From: Herpetosiphon gulosus
Lineage (GTDB): Bacteria; Chloroflexota; Chloroflexia; Chloroflexales; Herpetosiphonaceae
Reading direction: 5' to 3'
DNA: 64,000 bases
NCBI RefSeq assembly: GCF_039545135.1
Contig: NZ_BAABRU010000001.1
Location: 248,001 to 312,000, forward strand
In this document: in pieces, positions 1 through 8,846 of the stretch
Layout of the letters: every line of letters begins with the position of its first letter
How positions within the stretch are numbered: position 1 is the stretch's first letter
Notes under the pieces: model-generated
What the model was told of the DNA's origin: nothing
The model's database searches: none
Seen by the model: only the letters and a program-made list of their open reading frames with translations
Made by a program: the position numbers and the translations under genes

Positions 1-120
1 CAAGGCGTGCCTGAATTTATCCAATTACGCCAAATCGGCCACTTCTTGAAAGCTGATCCTGCCTATGGTCGCGGAGTTGCTGCCGCCTTGGGCCTTGATA
101 TCAGCAGCCTCGAAGCCTAG
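1..120 (+). CDS. Probable catalase, C-terminal fragment
   Basis: The window opens inside a gene. Frame 1 reads 39 residues and stops at TAG 118-120. The tail includes [20 protein letters not shown], which resembles the end of haem catalases, where a KADPxYGxRVAxGLG-type segment closes the protein. If so, it removes hydrogen peroxide in the cytoplasm. Only the last 39 residues are present, so neither the haem ligand nor the catalytic His can be seen. The gene ends in a phrase of GGATGAA-like repeats and then a strong hairpin at 203-247. The family call rests on tail similarity alone. Confidence 0.5.
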   Translation, partial: QGVPEFIQLRQIGHFLKADPAYGRGVAAALGLDISSLEA

Positions 121-122
121 TT

Positions 123-160
123 TTATAAGGATGAAGGCTGAATTATGAAGGATGAAAATC
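123..160. repeat. Short GGATGAA-phrase repeat
   Basis: Directly after the stop codon come two GGATGAA units separated by GGCTGAATTATGAA. It is the same phrase found in the larger repeat islands of this window. Confidence 0.6.
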
Positions 161-202
161 TAGCGCCTTTGTAATCCAGTGGCACAGAGGAATTAAAGGT
201 TG

Positions 203-250
203 AGGCGCTTGGCCGTAGTAGACGATCATCTACCCAGCCAAGCGCCTTTT
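203..250 (+). terminator. Hairpin terminator after the catalase fragment
   Basis: AGGCGCTTGGC (203-213) pairs perfectly with GCCAAGCGCCT (237-247). The loop holds a second stem, GTAGA/TCTAC. The outer stem runs into TTTT and TATT, as expected of a rho-independent terminator for the gene ending at 120. Confidence 0.8.
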
Positions 251-255
251 TATTG

Positions 256-425
256 GTTAACGAAGAGCACGAAGGGCGAGGGTTCAGGATTCAGGGGCAA
301 GGGGCCAGATTTGAATTATGTAGCCTAATCATAAAACCTACCACCTGATTGCTGACCCCTGAACCCTCGCATCCTCTGCGTTAAAAACTGCCTGACCCCT
401 GAACCCTTGCCCCTGAACCCTGATT
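256..425. repeat. Composite phrase island 1
   Basis: The left arm (262-305) carries CGAAGAGCACGAAGG and GGTTCAGGATTCAGGGGCAA. The right arm (350-425) carries CCCCTGAACCC units and CTCTGCGTTAAAA. The arms are inverted relative to each other around a spacer. The 3' end of the minus-strand membrane gene runs into the right arm, so its last dozen codons are island sequence. Confidence 0.7.
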
Positions 426-1385
426 CACAACGACACTCGTGAACAACACACTAACTACGACCAACCCAATCCATGAGATCCAGGTGGTTGCATCAGGTTG
501 GAGTAGAGCTTGACCACGCAGTGCTTGCACCGTCACACTTGCTACGAGGCCGAGGTAGGCAACCGCTGCGCCCCAAGTTAAGGCCAAGCGTTGCTTATTA
601 TTAAAACGTTGTTTGGCGTTGTAGAGCAACCAGCCAACCAAAGCCAGCACTTGTGCCCCGTGAATCCCAACAAAGTGGGCAATCCGCAAATCGCCATGCT
701 CGCTACTCCAGCCGAGAATCGCGATGCCGCGACCGCCATCAGCAGCGCCGACGGTATGTGCCCCAATTGCTGGAACCGAACCGCCAGCTTGCAACACTTC
801 CATTTGGGCAGGGCTGGGGTTGGTCATCAAAAAGCCAAGCCCAAAACCGATCAACATCAAGCCCATTCCCAATTTTAGGCTGAGCATAAAGACCCGATCA
901 GCGATTGGTTTTTGGCGCAGGAACACCACAAATCCAATAATATTAATCAGATAGAAGACCGTGATCGTCGTGCCCATGATGCTCCACAAGGTTTCATCAA
1001 TTGGGGTTGCGACGTTGAAGTGCATTGGTTGGCCACGTACAGCTTGGGTAATAAATAGCACAATTTCGATTGAAAGCGCAGCGGCACAAGCATCCATCAC
1101 AAACCGCATCAAACGTGGCCGCAACTTAACATAGCTAAACATCCACAAAACGGTTGGTGCATAGACCACAAACGAAACCGCAAATTTTAGGCTTTTCATC
1201 CAAACGGGTTGGCCGAGCACCTCACGCGGGTCAACAATGACTCCAGCGATTGCTAGCACCAAGAAAAAGCAACTAAGCATGAAAAAGATCGTCATGCCTT
1301 TGCTGGTGACCCAAAATTGGCGCAAAATAGCTCCGGCTCCCGACGTAGTACGCCGAGCCTCTGGGAATTGAGCAGTCGTTGTCAT
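381..1385 (-). CDS. Multi-pass membrane protein of unknown function
   Basis: 334 residues with about eight hydrophobic segments, starting after a basic N-terminal stretch of about 25 residues. Residues near 205-235 contain GAHTVGAADGGRGIAILGWS followed by HGDLRIAHFVGIH, a polar, His-containing loop seen in uncharacterised actinobacterial and Chloroflexota membrane proteins. I do not recognise a biochemical role. It starts 10 bases after the ABA4-like gene ends, so the two are probably one operon. The C-terminus (QGSGARVQGSGSF) is translated from intergenic repeat phrases, so the original gene probably ended a little earlier, near VVNQ. Confidence 0.8.
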   Translation of the reverse strand: MTTTAQFPEARRTTSGAGAILRQFWVTSKGMTIFFMLSCFFLVLAIAGVIVDPREVLGQPVWMKSLKFAVSFVVYAPTVLWMFSYVKLRPRLMRFVMDACAAALSIEIVLFITQAVRGQPMHFNVATPIDETLWSIMGTTITVFYLINIIGFVVFLRQKPIADRVFMLSLKLGMGLMLIGFGLGFLMTNPSPAQMEVLQAGGSVPAIGAHTVGAADGGRGIAILGWSSEHGDLRIAHFVGIHGAQVLALVGWLLYNAKQRFNNKQRLALTWGAAVAYLGLVASVTVQALRGQALLQPDATTWISWIGLVVVSVLFTSVVVNQGSGARVQGSGSF

Positions 1386-1395
1386 GGCTGTTCCT

Positions 1396-1854
1396 TTATT
1401 TAGTTACAGGTTGAGCAATTGTAAGGTTGGGTGAACGAACAAGACCGTGGATCGTGCGCACGACCATATAGATCAAAAATCCAACGGGTCCGACCATAAG
1501 TACGCTGACAAGAATAGGACTGATGATCAGGGCAAAAATGTTGCGTTCACGGCTATCTAAATAGATCCAACGGGCCACAAATAGATCAAAGGCTAAAAAG
1601 TGTACCCAACTGAGCGTGGCACCGCTCTCATTGCTGATCAGTTCAATTACGCCAGGCAAAGTTGGGTTGCTCACGCCAGCCCAAACGGTGGCAAAAATTG
1701 GCAACAAGACAATCGCATAAATCAAGGCTGGGCCAAGAATAATCCATGGCGATTGGATAATCCGCTGCGTCCACTTCCAAAATGGCAACACCACCATCAA
1801 AAACCAAAATGGCATGACAAACAAACTGCTGAGCGAAAATAATTGAGCCACCAT
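1396..1854 (-). CDS. ABA4-like membrane protein (DUF4281)
   Basis: 152 residues from ATG 1854, chosen because GGGAGGG lies six bases upstream and because the family typically begins at LFSLSSLF. In-frame ATGs further upstream lack a ribosome site. Four hydrophobic helices are visible. The conserved segment WVHFLAFDLFVARWIYLDS (about residue 90) matches the ABA4-like family (PF14108). Plant ABA4 is needed for neoxanthin formation; the bacterial role is unknown but a link to carotenoids or membrane lipids is plausible. First gene of a two-gene unit with the downstream membrane protein. Confidence 0.75.
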   Translation of the reverse strand: MVAQLFSLSSLFVMPFWFLMVVLPFWKWTQRIIQSPWIILGPALIYAIVLLPIFATVWAGVSNPTLPGVIELISNESGATLSWVHFLAFDLFVARWIYLDSRERNIFALIISPILVSVLMVGPVGFLIYMVVRTIHGLVRSPNLTIAQPVTK

Positions 1855-2092
1855 AATGCCCTCCCGCATTGCAAGGTTCAATCAAACTGCTGTTATTCTA
1901 GAGCGTAGAATAGAGCTTGTGATGGCTATTTGGGGCTAGGCAGGTTATACCGAAAGAACTAGATCGATCCTAGGCTGAAAACGCTAGACGAATCATTGCT
2001 CTGCTTGGTACTATTGGAGTGGGTGGTAAGCGGCGCTTTTGAACCTAACTGCTAACAGCATGTTAGAAATTAGCCGTTAACGTTGCATTATC
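1855..2092. other. Intergenic region between divergent units
   Basis: This stretch separates the ABA4-like gene from dnaJ. The only structure I see is a small inverted repeat, CTAAC/GTTAG, at 2052-2066 just upstream of the dnaJ promoter. No CIRCE element (TTAGCACTC-N9-GAGTGCTAA) is present. Confidence 0.5.
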
Positions 2093-2121
2093 TTGACATG
2101 CCATGGTGAGCGACGTATGAT
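2093..2121 (+). promoter_or_regulatory. Consensus sigma-70-type promoter of dnaJ-clpC
   Basis: TTGACA (2093-2098), a 17-base spacer, then TATGAT (2116-2121). Transcription should begin near 2128, about 32 bases before the dnaJ start codon. It is one of the best housekeeping promoters in the window. Confidence 0.8.
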
Positions 2122-2159
2122 CAAATCACGTTCAGAAGTTCGCACTAGAAGGGGTTGTA

Positions 2160-3164
2160 ATGGATTACAAGGATTACTACACAATTCTTGGAGTAACAAA
2201 AACTGCAACCGAAGCTGAAATCAAAAAAGCCTATCGGAAATTGGCGCGTCAATATCACCCAGACCTCAATCCCGGCGATTCTGAAGCTGAACGTAAATTC
2301 AAAGAAATCAACGAAGCCTATGAGGTAGTGTCGGACAAAGACAAGCGAGAGAAGTACGATCGCTTCGGTGCCGATTGGGGACGCGCCCAAAGTACAGGTT
2401 CGGGGTTTAATTGGAGTCAATACGCCTCGCAACCAGGTGGTTTTGGTAGCAACTTTGGCGGCGATTTCGCCAATGGTGAGTTCTCCGATTTTTTCGAAAT
2501 GTTGTTTGGCAATGCCAGCCGCCGCCAAACCAGCGGGGTTTATGGTAATCGCCGACCACAACGCGGCCAAAATGTTGAGCAAGCCATTGATGTTACTTTA
2601 GCCGAAGTGCTCAGTGGCACCCAACGCACGCTTCAATTGCAAGCGCCCGAAATGTGTAGCAATTGTGGTGGTAGTGGTGCGAGCCGTGGTAGTATTTGCC
2701 CAACCTGTGGCGGTACTGGCGTGAGCGGCACCAGCACTCGCACGATCAATGTGCGCATTCCTGCCGGAGTCGATCAAGGCTCACGCATTCGCGTTGCTGG
2801 CGAAGGCAGCCCTGGCATCGACCAAGGCAAACGTGGCGATTTGATGTTGGTGGTCAATCTCGTGCCCGATAGTCGCTTCGAGCGCAAAGGCAACGATTTA
2901 CATACCGATCTCGCAGTCGATTGGCATACCCTCATCCTTGGCGGCAAAATAAAAGTTCCATTGCCTGATGGCAAGCAATTAACCTTAACGGTGCCCGAAC
3001 AGACCCAAAATGCTAAAGTGTTTCGTTTGCGCGGCCAGGGCGTGCCCAGCCTGCGTGATCAGAACACTCGCGGCGATTTGCTGGTCAAAGTTCAGGCAGT
3101 GCTACCAACCAGCCTGACTCCCAAACAGCGCGAATTGGTAATGGCTCTACGGGACAGCGATTAA
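2160..3164 (+). CDS. dnaJ: DnaJ-type co-chaperone with a half zinc finger
   Basis: 334 residues. Residues 5-70 form a J domain with the HPD motif at 33-35, which stimulates DnaK ATPase activity. A Gly/Phe-rich linker (80-125) follows, then the substrate-binding beta domains. Canonical DnaJ has four CxxCxGxG repeats that bind two zinc ions. This protein has only two (C166/C169 and C180/C183), enough for one zinc site, which places it between DnaJ and the zinc-free CbpA type. GAAGGGG sits just upstream of the ATG. The clpC-type gene follows after 84 bases, so folding and disaggregation or proteolysis are probably co-expressed. Confidence 0.92.
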   Translation: MDYKDYYTILGVTKTATEAEIKKAYRKLARQYHPDLNPGDSEAERKFKEINEAYEVVSDKDKREKYDRFGADWGRAQSTGSGFNWSQYASQPGGFGSNFGGDFANGEFSDFFEMLFGNASRRQTSGVYGNRRPQRGQNVEQAIDVTLAEVLSGTQRTLQLQAPEMCSNCGGSGASRGSICPTCGGTGVSGTSTRTINVRIPAGVDQGSRIRVAGEGSPGIDQGKRGDLMLVVNLVPDSRFERKGNDLHTDLAVDWHTLILGGKIKVPLPDGKQLTLTVPEQTQNAKVFRLRGQGVPSLRDQNTRGDLLVKVQAVLPTSLTPKQRELVMALRDSD

Positions 3165-3241
3165 CCGAAAGGATGAAGGACGAAGGATAAAGGATGAAGC
3201 TGTTTCATCCCTCATCCCTCATCCTTCATCCCTTCAAAGGG
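3165..3241. repeat. Phrase island 2, a palindromic GGATGAA hairpin
   Basis: GGATGAA-type units at 3169-3200 face their complements (TTCATCC units) at 3205-3235 across a five-base loop, giving a long imperfect hairpin between dnaJ and the clpC-type gene. It ends in CCCTT-ca-AAGGG, and the AAAGGG at 3236-3241 is the ribosome-binding site of the next gene. Confidence 0.75.
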
Positions 3242-3248
3242 TTTTTAT

Positions 3249-5717
3249 ATGAAGTTAGAACGATTTACCGAAAAAGCGCAAGAAGCGTTTCAACATGCTC
3301 AAGAGTTGATGCACGAACAGCATCACTCGCAGCTCGATGTTGAGCATATCTTCTTGGCATTGTTGCGCCAATCAGATGGGATTGCCGGGCGAGTTTTGGG
3401 TCGCCTCAGTGTCAATGTTGAATCGGTAATTGCCCGCGTCGAACGCGAGCTTGATAAATCGCCCAAAGTTTATAACTATGGCTATCCACAGCAAAGCGTC
3501 TATGTCACGCCCCGCACGCAGCGCTTGGTCAAACGCGCTGAGCAAGAAGCTGAGCGTATGGGTGATCAATATGTCTCAACTGAGCATTTGTTGATTGCGA
3601 TTGCTGGCGAACGTGAAGGCGCTTCCGCTCGTATTTTGGCCAGTTTTGGCATTGATACCGAGCGCTTGCTTTCGATTCTGATGGAGATTCGTGGTTCGCA
3701 ACGCGCCGATGACCCAACTGCTGAGAGCCGCTATGAAGTGCTGGAAAAATATAGCACCGATCTAACTGCCCTCGCCACCCAAGGCTTGCTTGACCCAGTG
3801 GTTGGTCGCGATAGCGAAATTACCCGCGTGATTCGGATTTTGAGCCGGCGCAGCAAAAATAACCCTGTGCTGGTGGGCGAAACTGGCGTTGGTAAAACTG
3901 CCATCGCTGAAGGCTTGGCTCAACGCATTGCCAATGGTGATGTCCCTGAGTTGTTGCGTAATCGCCGTGTGCTAGCCCTCGATTTGGCGGGCATGGTCGC
4001 TGGCTCAAAATTCCGTGGTGAGTTTGAAGAACGGCTCAAAGCGGTGATGGATGAAGTGCGCTCGGCCAAAGGCAAAGTGATTGTCTTCATCGATGAATTG
4101 CACACCGTGGTTGGAGCTGGCTCTGCGGCTGGCTCAATCGATGCCTCGAATATGCTCAAGCCAGCCTTGGCACGGGGCGAGATGCAGGCAGTTGGCGCGA
4201 CAACCACCGACGAATATCGCAAGCACATCGAAAAAGATGCCGCCTTGGAACGCCGTTTCTCGCCAGTCTATGTTGAAGAGCCAGATGTTGAAACCACGAT
4301 CGAGATGTTGCGTGGTTTGCGCCGCCGCTACGAAGAACATCACAATTTGACGATTAGTGATGCTGCCTTGAAAGCCGCCGCCAACCTCTCGCATCGCTAT
4401 ATCAACGATCGCTTCTTGCCCGATAAAGCCATCGATTTGATCGACGAAGCTTCGGCCAAACTGCGAATTGATATTTATTCGATGCCCAAGGAGTTGCGCG
4501 AAAAGCAACAAGCAATTCGCGATTTGCACCGTGGCGAGGAAGATGCTGGTAATCAACGCGATTACGAACGCGCCGCGATTCTCAAAGCTGAAGCCTTGGC
4601 CTTAGAAAGCGAATTTCAGCTTGAGCGCCAGCAATGGCTCGAAACTAATCAACTTGATGATGTGGTCGATGAAGAAGATGTGGCCACCATCGTTGCCAAC
4701 TGGACGGGGATTCCGGTGCAGCGCATGCTTGAAACCGAAAAACTCAAGTTGGTCGAGATGGAAGAACGCTTGCATGCCCGCGTTGTTGGTCAACATGAGG
4801 CGGTAACTGCGGTTTCCGATGCGATTCGCCGTGCCCGATCAGGCCTCAAAGACCCACGCCGCCCAATTGGTTCATTCATTTTCGTGGGGCCGACCGGGGT
4901 TGGTAAAACCGAACTGGCCAAAGCCTTGGCAGCCTTCCTCTTTGATGATGAAGATGCCATGACTCGCGTCGATATGTCGGAATATCAAGAACGTCACACC
5001 GTTTCGCGCTTGGTTGGCGCACCTCCAGGCTATGTTGGCTACGACGAAGGCGGTCAATTAACCGAATCAATTCGTCGCCGCCCATATCAAGTGATTTTGT
5101 TCGATGAAATTGAAAAAGCCCATGGCGATGTATTCAATTCGTTGCTGCAAGTGCTTGATGATGGCCGCTTGACTGATGCGCAAGGCCGTACCGTTGATTT
5201 CCGCAATACCGTAATCATTATGACCTCGAATGTAGGTACTGATGAGATTCGGGCTGGCTCGATTGGCTTCCGCCGCGAGAACAAGATCGATATGGGTGAA
5301 GTGCGCAAGCGGGTTGACGATGCCTTGAAACGCACTTTCCGACCTGAGTTCTTGAACCGCATCGATGAAATTATTCTGTTCAAGCCGTTGGAAATGGCTG
5401 AATTGACTGGAATTATCGATGTGTTGGCGAACGAGGTTGCAGGTCGGTTGGGCGAGTTGCAAATTACCTTGCATCTGACCCGCGCTGCCAAAGAATTGTT
5501 GGTGCAAGAAGGCTATAACCCAGTTTATGGGGCACGCCCATTGCGCCGCACCTTGCAACGCTTGGTCGAAACGCCACTCTCACGCTCGTTGCTCAAAGGC
5601 GAGTTCAGTGCTGGCGATGTGGTCGAGGTCGATGTTGAAAATGGCGTGATTATTTTCAACAAAGGCGAACGCTTGCAAATTACCAGCAGCAAGCCAGTTG
5701 AGCCACTTTCAGCCTAA
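3249..5717 (+). CDS. clpC: ClpC-type AAA+ unfoldase
   Basis: 822 residues. The N-terminal double Clp repeat (1-145) is followed by AAA domain 1 with Walker A GETGVGKT (210-217), a short middle domain (about 410-470), and AAA domain 2 with GPTGVGKT (547-554). The middle domain is far shorter than the roughly 120 residues of ClpB. An IGF tripeptide at 672-674, just after TSNVG, occupies the position of the ClpP-docking loop of ClpA/ClpC. Both points favour a ClpP-linked unfoldase over the disaggregase ClpB. AAAGGG lies seven bases before the ATG. A perfect hairpin terminator follows. Confidence 0.88.
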   Translation: MKLERFTEKAQEAFQHAQELMHEQHHSQLDVEHIFLALLRQSDGIAGRVLGRLSVNVESVIARVERELDKSPKVYNYGYPQQSVYVTPRTQRLVKRAEQEAERMGDQYVSTEHLLIAIAGEREGASARILASFGIDTERLLSILMEIRGSQRADDPTAESRYEVLEKYSTDLTALATQGLLDPVVGRDSEITRVIRILSRRSKNNPVLVGETGVGKTAIAEGLAQRIANGDVPELLRNRRVLALDLAGMVAGSKFRGEFEERLKAVMDEVRSAKGKVIVFIDELHTVVGAGSAAGSIDASNMLKPALARGEMQAVGATTTDEYRKHIEKDAALERRFSPVYVEEPDVETTIEMLRGLRRRYEEHHNLTISDAALKAAANLSHRYINDRFLPDKAIDLIDEASAKLRIDIYSMPKELREKQQAIRDLHRGEEDAGNQRDYERAAILKAEALALESEFQLERQQWLETNQLDDVVDEEDVATIVANWTGIPVQRMLETEKLKLVEMEERLHARVVGQHEAVTAVSDAIRRARSGLKDPRRPIGSFIFVGPTGVGKTELAKALAAFLFDDEDAMTRVDMSEYQERHTVSRLVGAPPGYVGYDEGGQLTESIRRRPYQVILFDEIEKAHGDVFNSLLQVLDDGRLTDAQGRTVDFRNTVIIMTSNVGTDEIRAGSIGFRRENKIDMGEVRKRVDDALKRTFRPEFLNRIDEIILFKPLEMAELTGIIDVLANEVAGRLGELQITLHLTRAAKELLVQEGYNPVYGARPLRRTLQRLVETPLSRSLLKGEFSAGDVVEVDVENGVIIFNKGERLQITSSKPVEPLSA

Positions 5718-5734
5718 CAACGCTTGAATCGAAA

Positions 5735-5768
5735 CAGCGGTCGGGAAGTTGCTTCCCGACCGCTGAAT
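5735..5768. terminator. Bidirectional terminator hairpin
   Basis: CAGCGGTCGGGAAG (5735-5748) pairs with CTTCCCGACCGCTG (5752-5765) across a three-base loop, a perfect 14-bp stem between two convergent genes. The U-tract is weak on both sides. Confidence 0.7.
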
Positions 5769-5771
5769 GGT

Positions 5772-6626
5772 TTAAGTTAACAAACGCACCACAATTGCCG
5801 CATGCTTATCGCCTTCAGCGGCCATGGATTGAGCATGTTCGGCAGTTTGCCACCATTGCCAATCGAGATGTTGATACAACCCCAACACATCAAATGGTAC
5901 ATCTTGTGGTAATACTGCCGCCACGTTGGTTGGGTTTTGCATTTGCCAGCGTTGCACGTTGATTTGTTCAGCTACAGCCACTGGATGATAGGCAATTCGC
6001 GCAATACAGGCCGCATCTTTGGTTACGAATTGGCGATTAAATTCCATGGTCAAAATCGAGCCAGAGAAGGCTGTGCGATATTGCGAATAACCGCAACCAC
6101 TGCCTGAATCCAAGGCCAAAGCTTGCAAACTCAGCCAAGGGTTAAACACCATTGAATTTTCCAACTCAATAATCGTTTGATCGTCGATCAAGCCCAAAAA
6201 CAGATGAAATTGCTGATAGCCATTACCCAAAAACGTTGCCAGATCAAACGGTGCTGGTTGGGCGCGTAACTGCACCACTTGGCGCAACAGATTGATTTCG
6301 TTGGATTGAGGTCGCCCGTTGAAGCGCTGAAAATAGCGTTGATACACCAAACTGAGCGCTTCGAAATTTGGCTCGCAGCTTAAACGTGGTTCATCGGAGT
6401 TACCACAAAAATCCAGCCAAAGCTGCTGCGGCTGAGCAGGATCAAGCAACATGCTGGCTCGGATATGGCGCGTGGTGACTGAAGGGCATGAACCCAAGCT
6501 GATCAAGCCATCGGCGCGGGCTGGCGTGCGGCTTAATCGCCGTTGCGAATGCCAGCGAAAGCCCCATTGATTAAGCGTTTGGTTGCGCCGCAGCTCGCTG
6601 TGCCAAGCGGGCAAAGGGTGGCTCAT
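5772..6626 (-). CDS. Conserved protein of unknown function
   Basis: 284 residues from ATG 6626, preferred over the upstream in-frame start because GGAG sits ten bases before it. The protein is soluble, rich in Gln, Trp and aromatic residues, with no signal peptide or membrane helix. The C-terminal half contains a beta-rich stretch (VAAVLPQDVPFDVLG) and a DWQWWQTAEHAQSMA segment. I do not recognise a family. It is transcribed toward the clpC-type gene and stands alone between two terminator hairpins. Confidence 0.7.
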   Translation of the reverse strand: MSHPLPAWHSELRRNQTLNQWGFRWHSQRRLSRTPARADGLISLGSCPSVTTRHIRASMLLDPAQPQQLWLDFCGNSDEPRLSCEPNFEALSLVYQRYFQRFNGRPQSNEINLLRQVVQLRAQPAPFDLATFLGNGYQQFHLFLGLIDDQTIIELENSMVFNPWLSLQALALDSGSGCGYSQYRTAFSGSILTMEFNRQFVTKDAACIARIAYHPVAVAEQINVQRWQMQNPTNVAAVLPQDVPFDVLGLYQHLDWQWWQTAEHAQSMAAEGDKHAAIVVRLLT

Positions 6627-6647
6627 GACAGGCTCCTTGCACGAAAA

Positions 6648-6674
6648 AACGACTACCCGCATAAGATAGTCGTT
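6648..6674 (-). terminator. Rho-independent terminator of the MbtH-like gene
   Basis: On the minus strand AACGACTA (6674-6667) pairs with TAGTCGTT (6655-6648), and the stem is followed by a T run (6649-6644). It ends the small MbtH-like transcript. Confidence 0.75.
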
Positions 6675-6706
6675 GAGTGTGTCAGGGATTGACCTTTACA
6701 AACCAA

Positions 6707-6934
6707 TTATTGGCCTTCGCGAGCCATTTCCTCCATTTTTTTACGCAAACTTAAAGGCCGCATATCCGTCCAAACTTGTTTGATATGTTCTAAACATTCA
6801 GCTTTTGGGCCAACTTTACCTTCATCGCGCCAGCCAAGTGGGTTTTCACGATCAGCTGGCCAGATCGAATATTGCTCTTCATGATTCACGACAACTTTGT
6901 AAATGGTGGTATCTTCTTCATCGTTCCAACCCAT
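6707..6934 (-). CDS. MbtH-like protein
   Basis: 75 residues from ATG 6934. A GGAGG lies about ten bases upstream, and this start gives the usual family length. It has the full MbtH signature: NHEEQYSIWP, PLGWRDEG, and WTDMRPLSLR near the end. MbtH proteins bind and activate adenylation domains of nonribosomal peptide synthetases. No synthetase is in this window and the gene has its own terminator, so it is an orphan copy that may serve distant clusters. Confidence 0.93.
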   Translation of the reverse strand: MGWNDEEDTTIYKVVVNHEEQYSIWPADRENPLGWRDEGKVGPKAECLEHIKQVWTDMRPLSLRKKMEEMAREGQ

Positions 6935-7093
6935 GGTCGAGAATCCTCCGTCATAGGCCAACATCACTGTTGGTAAACTTCAACAATTGCAGCGGCTAGG
7001 GCGATTGCGAGGATGAGGCTTGCACCACAGATGCTTGTGCTGCAATCTGGCTTTATTTTACCGCATCCCTTCATGGCCTAGCAAGAGCCAAAT

Positions 7094-7810
7094 TTAGGCG
7101 TGTCGCGCCAGGACTTGGCGCAACGCTGGTAAGGGCTGTGCTCCAGTGACTTGTTCAACCACTTTGCCACCCTTAAATACCAACAAGGCTGGAATACCTT
7201 GGATATTGAAGCGTTGGGCGGTGCGTGGGTTTTCATCAACATTCAATTTAGCAACGACTGCTCGCCCAGCAAATTCTTTGGCTAAGCTTTCGATCGAGGG
7301 TGCAATTGCTCGACACGGCCCACACCAAGCCGCCCAAAAATCGACCAACACTGTTTGGCCGCTGCGAATGGTTTGCTCAAAATTGGCATCAGTCAGCGTC
7401 AACGGGGTCGAACCACCCGCAACCGCCGTTGCTGGTGTTAGTGGTGTACTGGCTGCATTCGGCAAATTGCCCAAGGCTTGGCCATTGACTAAGGCCTCAA
7501 GCACAGGCTGCAATTGCTCTTTGCTTAATCCGCCAACACAACGGCCTTGCACCTCGCCTTGGCGAATAAAGACAGCACTTGGAATTGCGCTAATTGCATA
7601 ATCCTTGGTCAATTTGGGATTTTCTTCAGGATTGACTTTGACGATCAAGGCGCGACCTTCAAATTGAATTGCCAATAGATTCAGCACTTTATCGAAGGCT
7701 TGGCTCTGTGGATCGCTTTTGCTGCTCCACACAACCATCAAGGGATAACCAGTCTTGAGCACACGCTCGAAACTTTGATCGTTGGTATGAATTGGGGTTG
7801 AGAATGTCAT
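7094..7810 (-). CDS. Two-domain thioredoxin with one inactive domain
   Basis: 238 residues holding two thioredoxin folds. The N-terminal domain (about 1-110) has WSSKSDP (28-34) where WCGPC should be, so it lacks both redox cysteines. The C-terminal domain (about 138-238) has an intact WCGPC (162-166) and should reduce disulfides in the cytoplasm. A Pro/Thr/Ala linker joins them. The N-terminal domain may recognise partners or be a remnant of a duplication. AGGAGG lies just before the ATG. A promoter and an inverted repeat precede the gene. Confidence 0.9.
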   Translation of the reverse strand: MTFSTPIHTNDQSFERVLKTGYPLMVVWSSKSDPQSQAFDKVLNLLAIQFEGRALIVKVNPEENPKLTKDYAISAIPSAVFIRQGEVQGRCVGGLSKEQLQPVLEALVNGQALGNLPNAASTPLTPATAVAGGSTPLTLTDANFEQTIRSGQTVLVDFWAAWCGPCRAIAPSIESLAKEFAGRAVVAKLNVDENPRTAQRFNIQGIPALLVFKGGKVVEQVTGAQPLPALRQVLARHA

Positions 7811-7825
7811 CGCTGACCTCCTTGG

Positions 7826-7882
7826 TGTTACTGGTTTGAGTGTAACACGCTGCTATAGCGAGTTGCATTAGCAATCTGTCAA
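7826..7882 (-). promoter_or_regulatory. Promoter and possible operator of the thioredoxin gene
   Basis: On the minus strand TTGACA (7882-7877), an 18-base spacer and TATAGC (7858-7853) precede a 7-bp inverted repeat, GTGTTAC (7849-7843) and GTAACAC (7832-7826). The repeat covers the expected transcription start, a typical place for a repressor site. The regulator is unknown. Confidence 0.5.
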
Positions 7883-7890
7883 TGTTTTGT

Positions 7891-8787
7891 TTAGAAAATG
7901 CTCGGTTGAGTTGCTAATTGTTCAATGATGTTTGGTTCAACTTTGTAGGCATGAAGTTGCTGAGCAAAACTGATTTCATCGCGTATGTCTAGCGATTGGG
8001 CTGAGGTTAGGCTATCAGTGCCCAAGCCAACCCGAATGCCCTGTGCAAGCATCTGTTCAAGCGGCATGCGCCCACACAACAGATTGTGATTGGAGCGCGG
8101 GCAATGCACCACAGCACAATCATATTTGGCAATTAACGCCAGATCATGGGCATCGACTTGGACAACATGCACCAACACAGGCTGGGCTTCGAGCACCCCC
8201 AAGCGTTCGAGATAGGCGATTGGCGAACATTGCGGAGCTTGCCACTCGATATGGGGCGTAATGCGGCGGTTAAGTTCGCGTAATGGGCCAATGCCCTGTT
8301 GCAAAAAAGCCACTTCAGCAGGCGATTCGGCGATGTGGATGGCCCAAGGCACAGCTTCAGCCCGACACCAACGCGCCGCAGCCTCGAACAAACTGGGGGC
8401 ACAACTATAGGGCGCATGAATGCTCAAGCCAATTTTCATGGCGGTTTCTCGTTTGCGCCAGGTGTCGATTTCGCGTTGGGCCGCCCTAAATCGCTCCAGC
8501 GCCACGCTTGGATCAAAGCCAAGCACTTCGAGGTAGACCACGCCCGCCAAGCCGCTGCTAAGCAAGGGTTCAATGCTCAATCGCGTGGCTGAGATATCGC
8601 CAACTGTGGTAGTTTGGTTTTGCTGGAGTTGTTCGATCGCACTGTGGATGCCACGTTCGAGGGTGGCATTATCAAGCTGCATGCGCCGCGAGAGCATAGT
8701 TTGCAGCCACGCACCAAATTCTTGGCCAGTGGGGCAAACCTCGGCCAAGGCGCTAAGTTCTAAGTGGGTATGGGCATTGGTATACAT
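7891..8787 (-). CDS. Metal-dependent amidohydrolase, short form
   Basis: 298 residues of the amidohydrolase superfamily, nearest in pattern to the deaminase branch (chlorohydrolase/MtaD, aminofutalosine deaminase). Visible metal and catalytic motifs are HTHLE (H6, H8), SIHAPYS, HIAES, HCPRSN and GTDSL. Relatives are usually 380-450 residues, with a beta-sandwich built from both ends around the TIM barrel. Here both ends are missing: the protein starts on the first metal motif and stops soon after GTDSL. It may be a barrel-only variant or a decaying gene. AGGAG lies seven bases before the ATG. Confidence 0.8.
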   Translation of the reverse strand: MYTNAHTHLELSALAEVCPTGQEFGAWLQTMLSRRMQLDNATLERGIHSAIEQLQQNQTTTVGDISATRLSIEPLLSSGLAGVVYLEVLGFDPSVALERFRAAQREIDTWRKRETAMKIGLSIHAPYSCAPSLFEAAARWCRAEAVPWAIHIAESPAEVAFLQQGIGPLRELNRRITPHIEWQAPQCSPIAYLERLGVLEAQPVLVHVVQVDAHDLALIAKYDCAVVHCPRSNHNLLCGRMPLEQMLAQGIRVGLGTDSLTSAQSLDIRDEISFAQQLHAYKVEPNIIEQLATQPSIF

Positions 8788-8846
8788 TGAGCACTCCTGC
8801 TAAGGCGATTCTGCTCAAATAGTAGCACTAATGCCCACTGATCCAG

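Noticed and set aside
2040-2092. HrcA/CIRCE control of dnaJ
   Set aside because: The expected TTAGCACTC-N9-GAGTGCTAA pattern is absent; only a short CTAAC/GTTAG repeat is present.
5067-5558. Minus-strand open frames within the clpC-type gene
   Set aside because: They are shadows of a highly conserved coding sequence; no ribosome site or family match.
3249-5717. Assignment as ClpB
   Set aside because: The middle domain is too short and an IGF docking loop is present, so ClpC is the better match.
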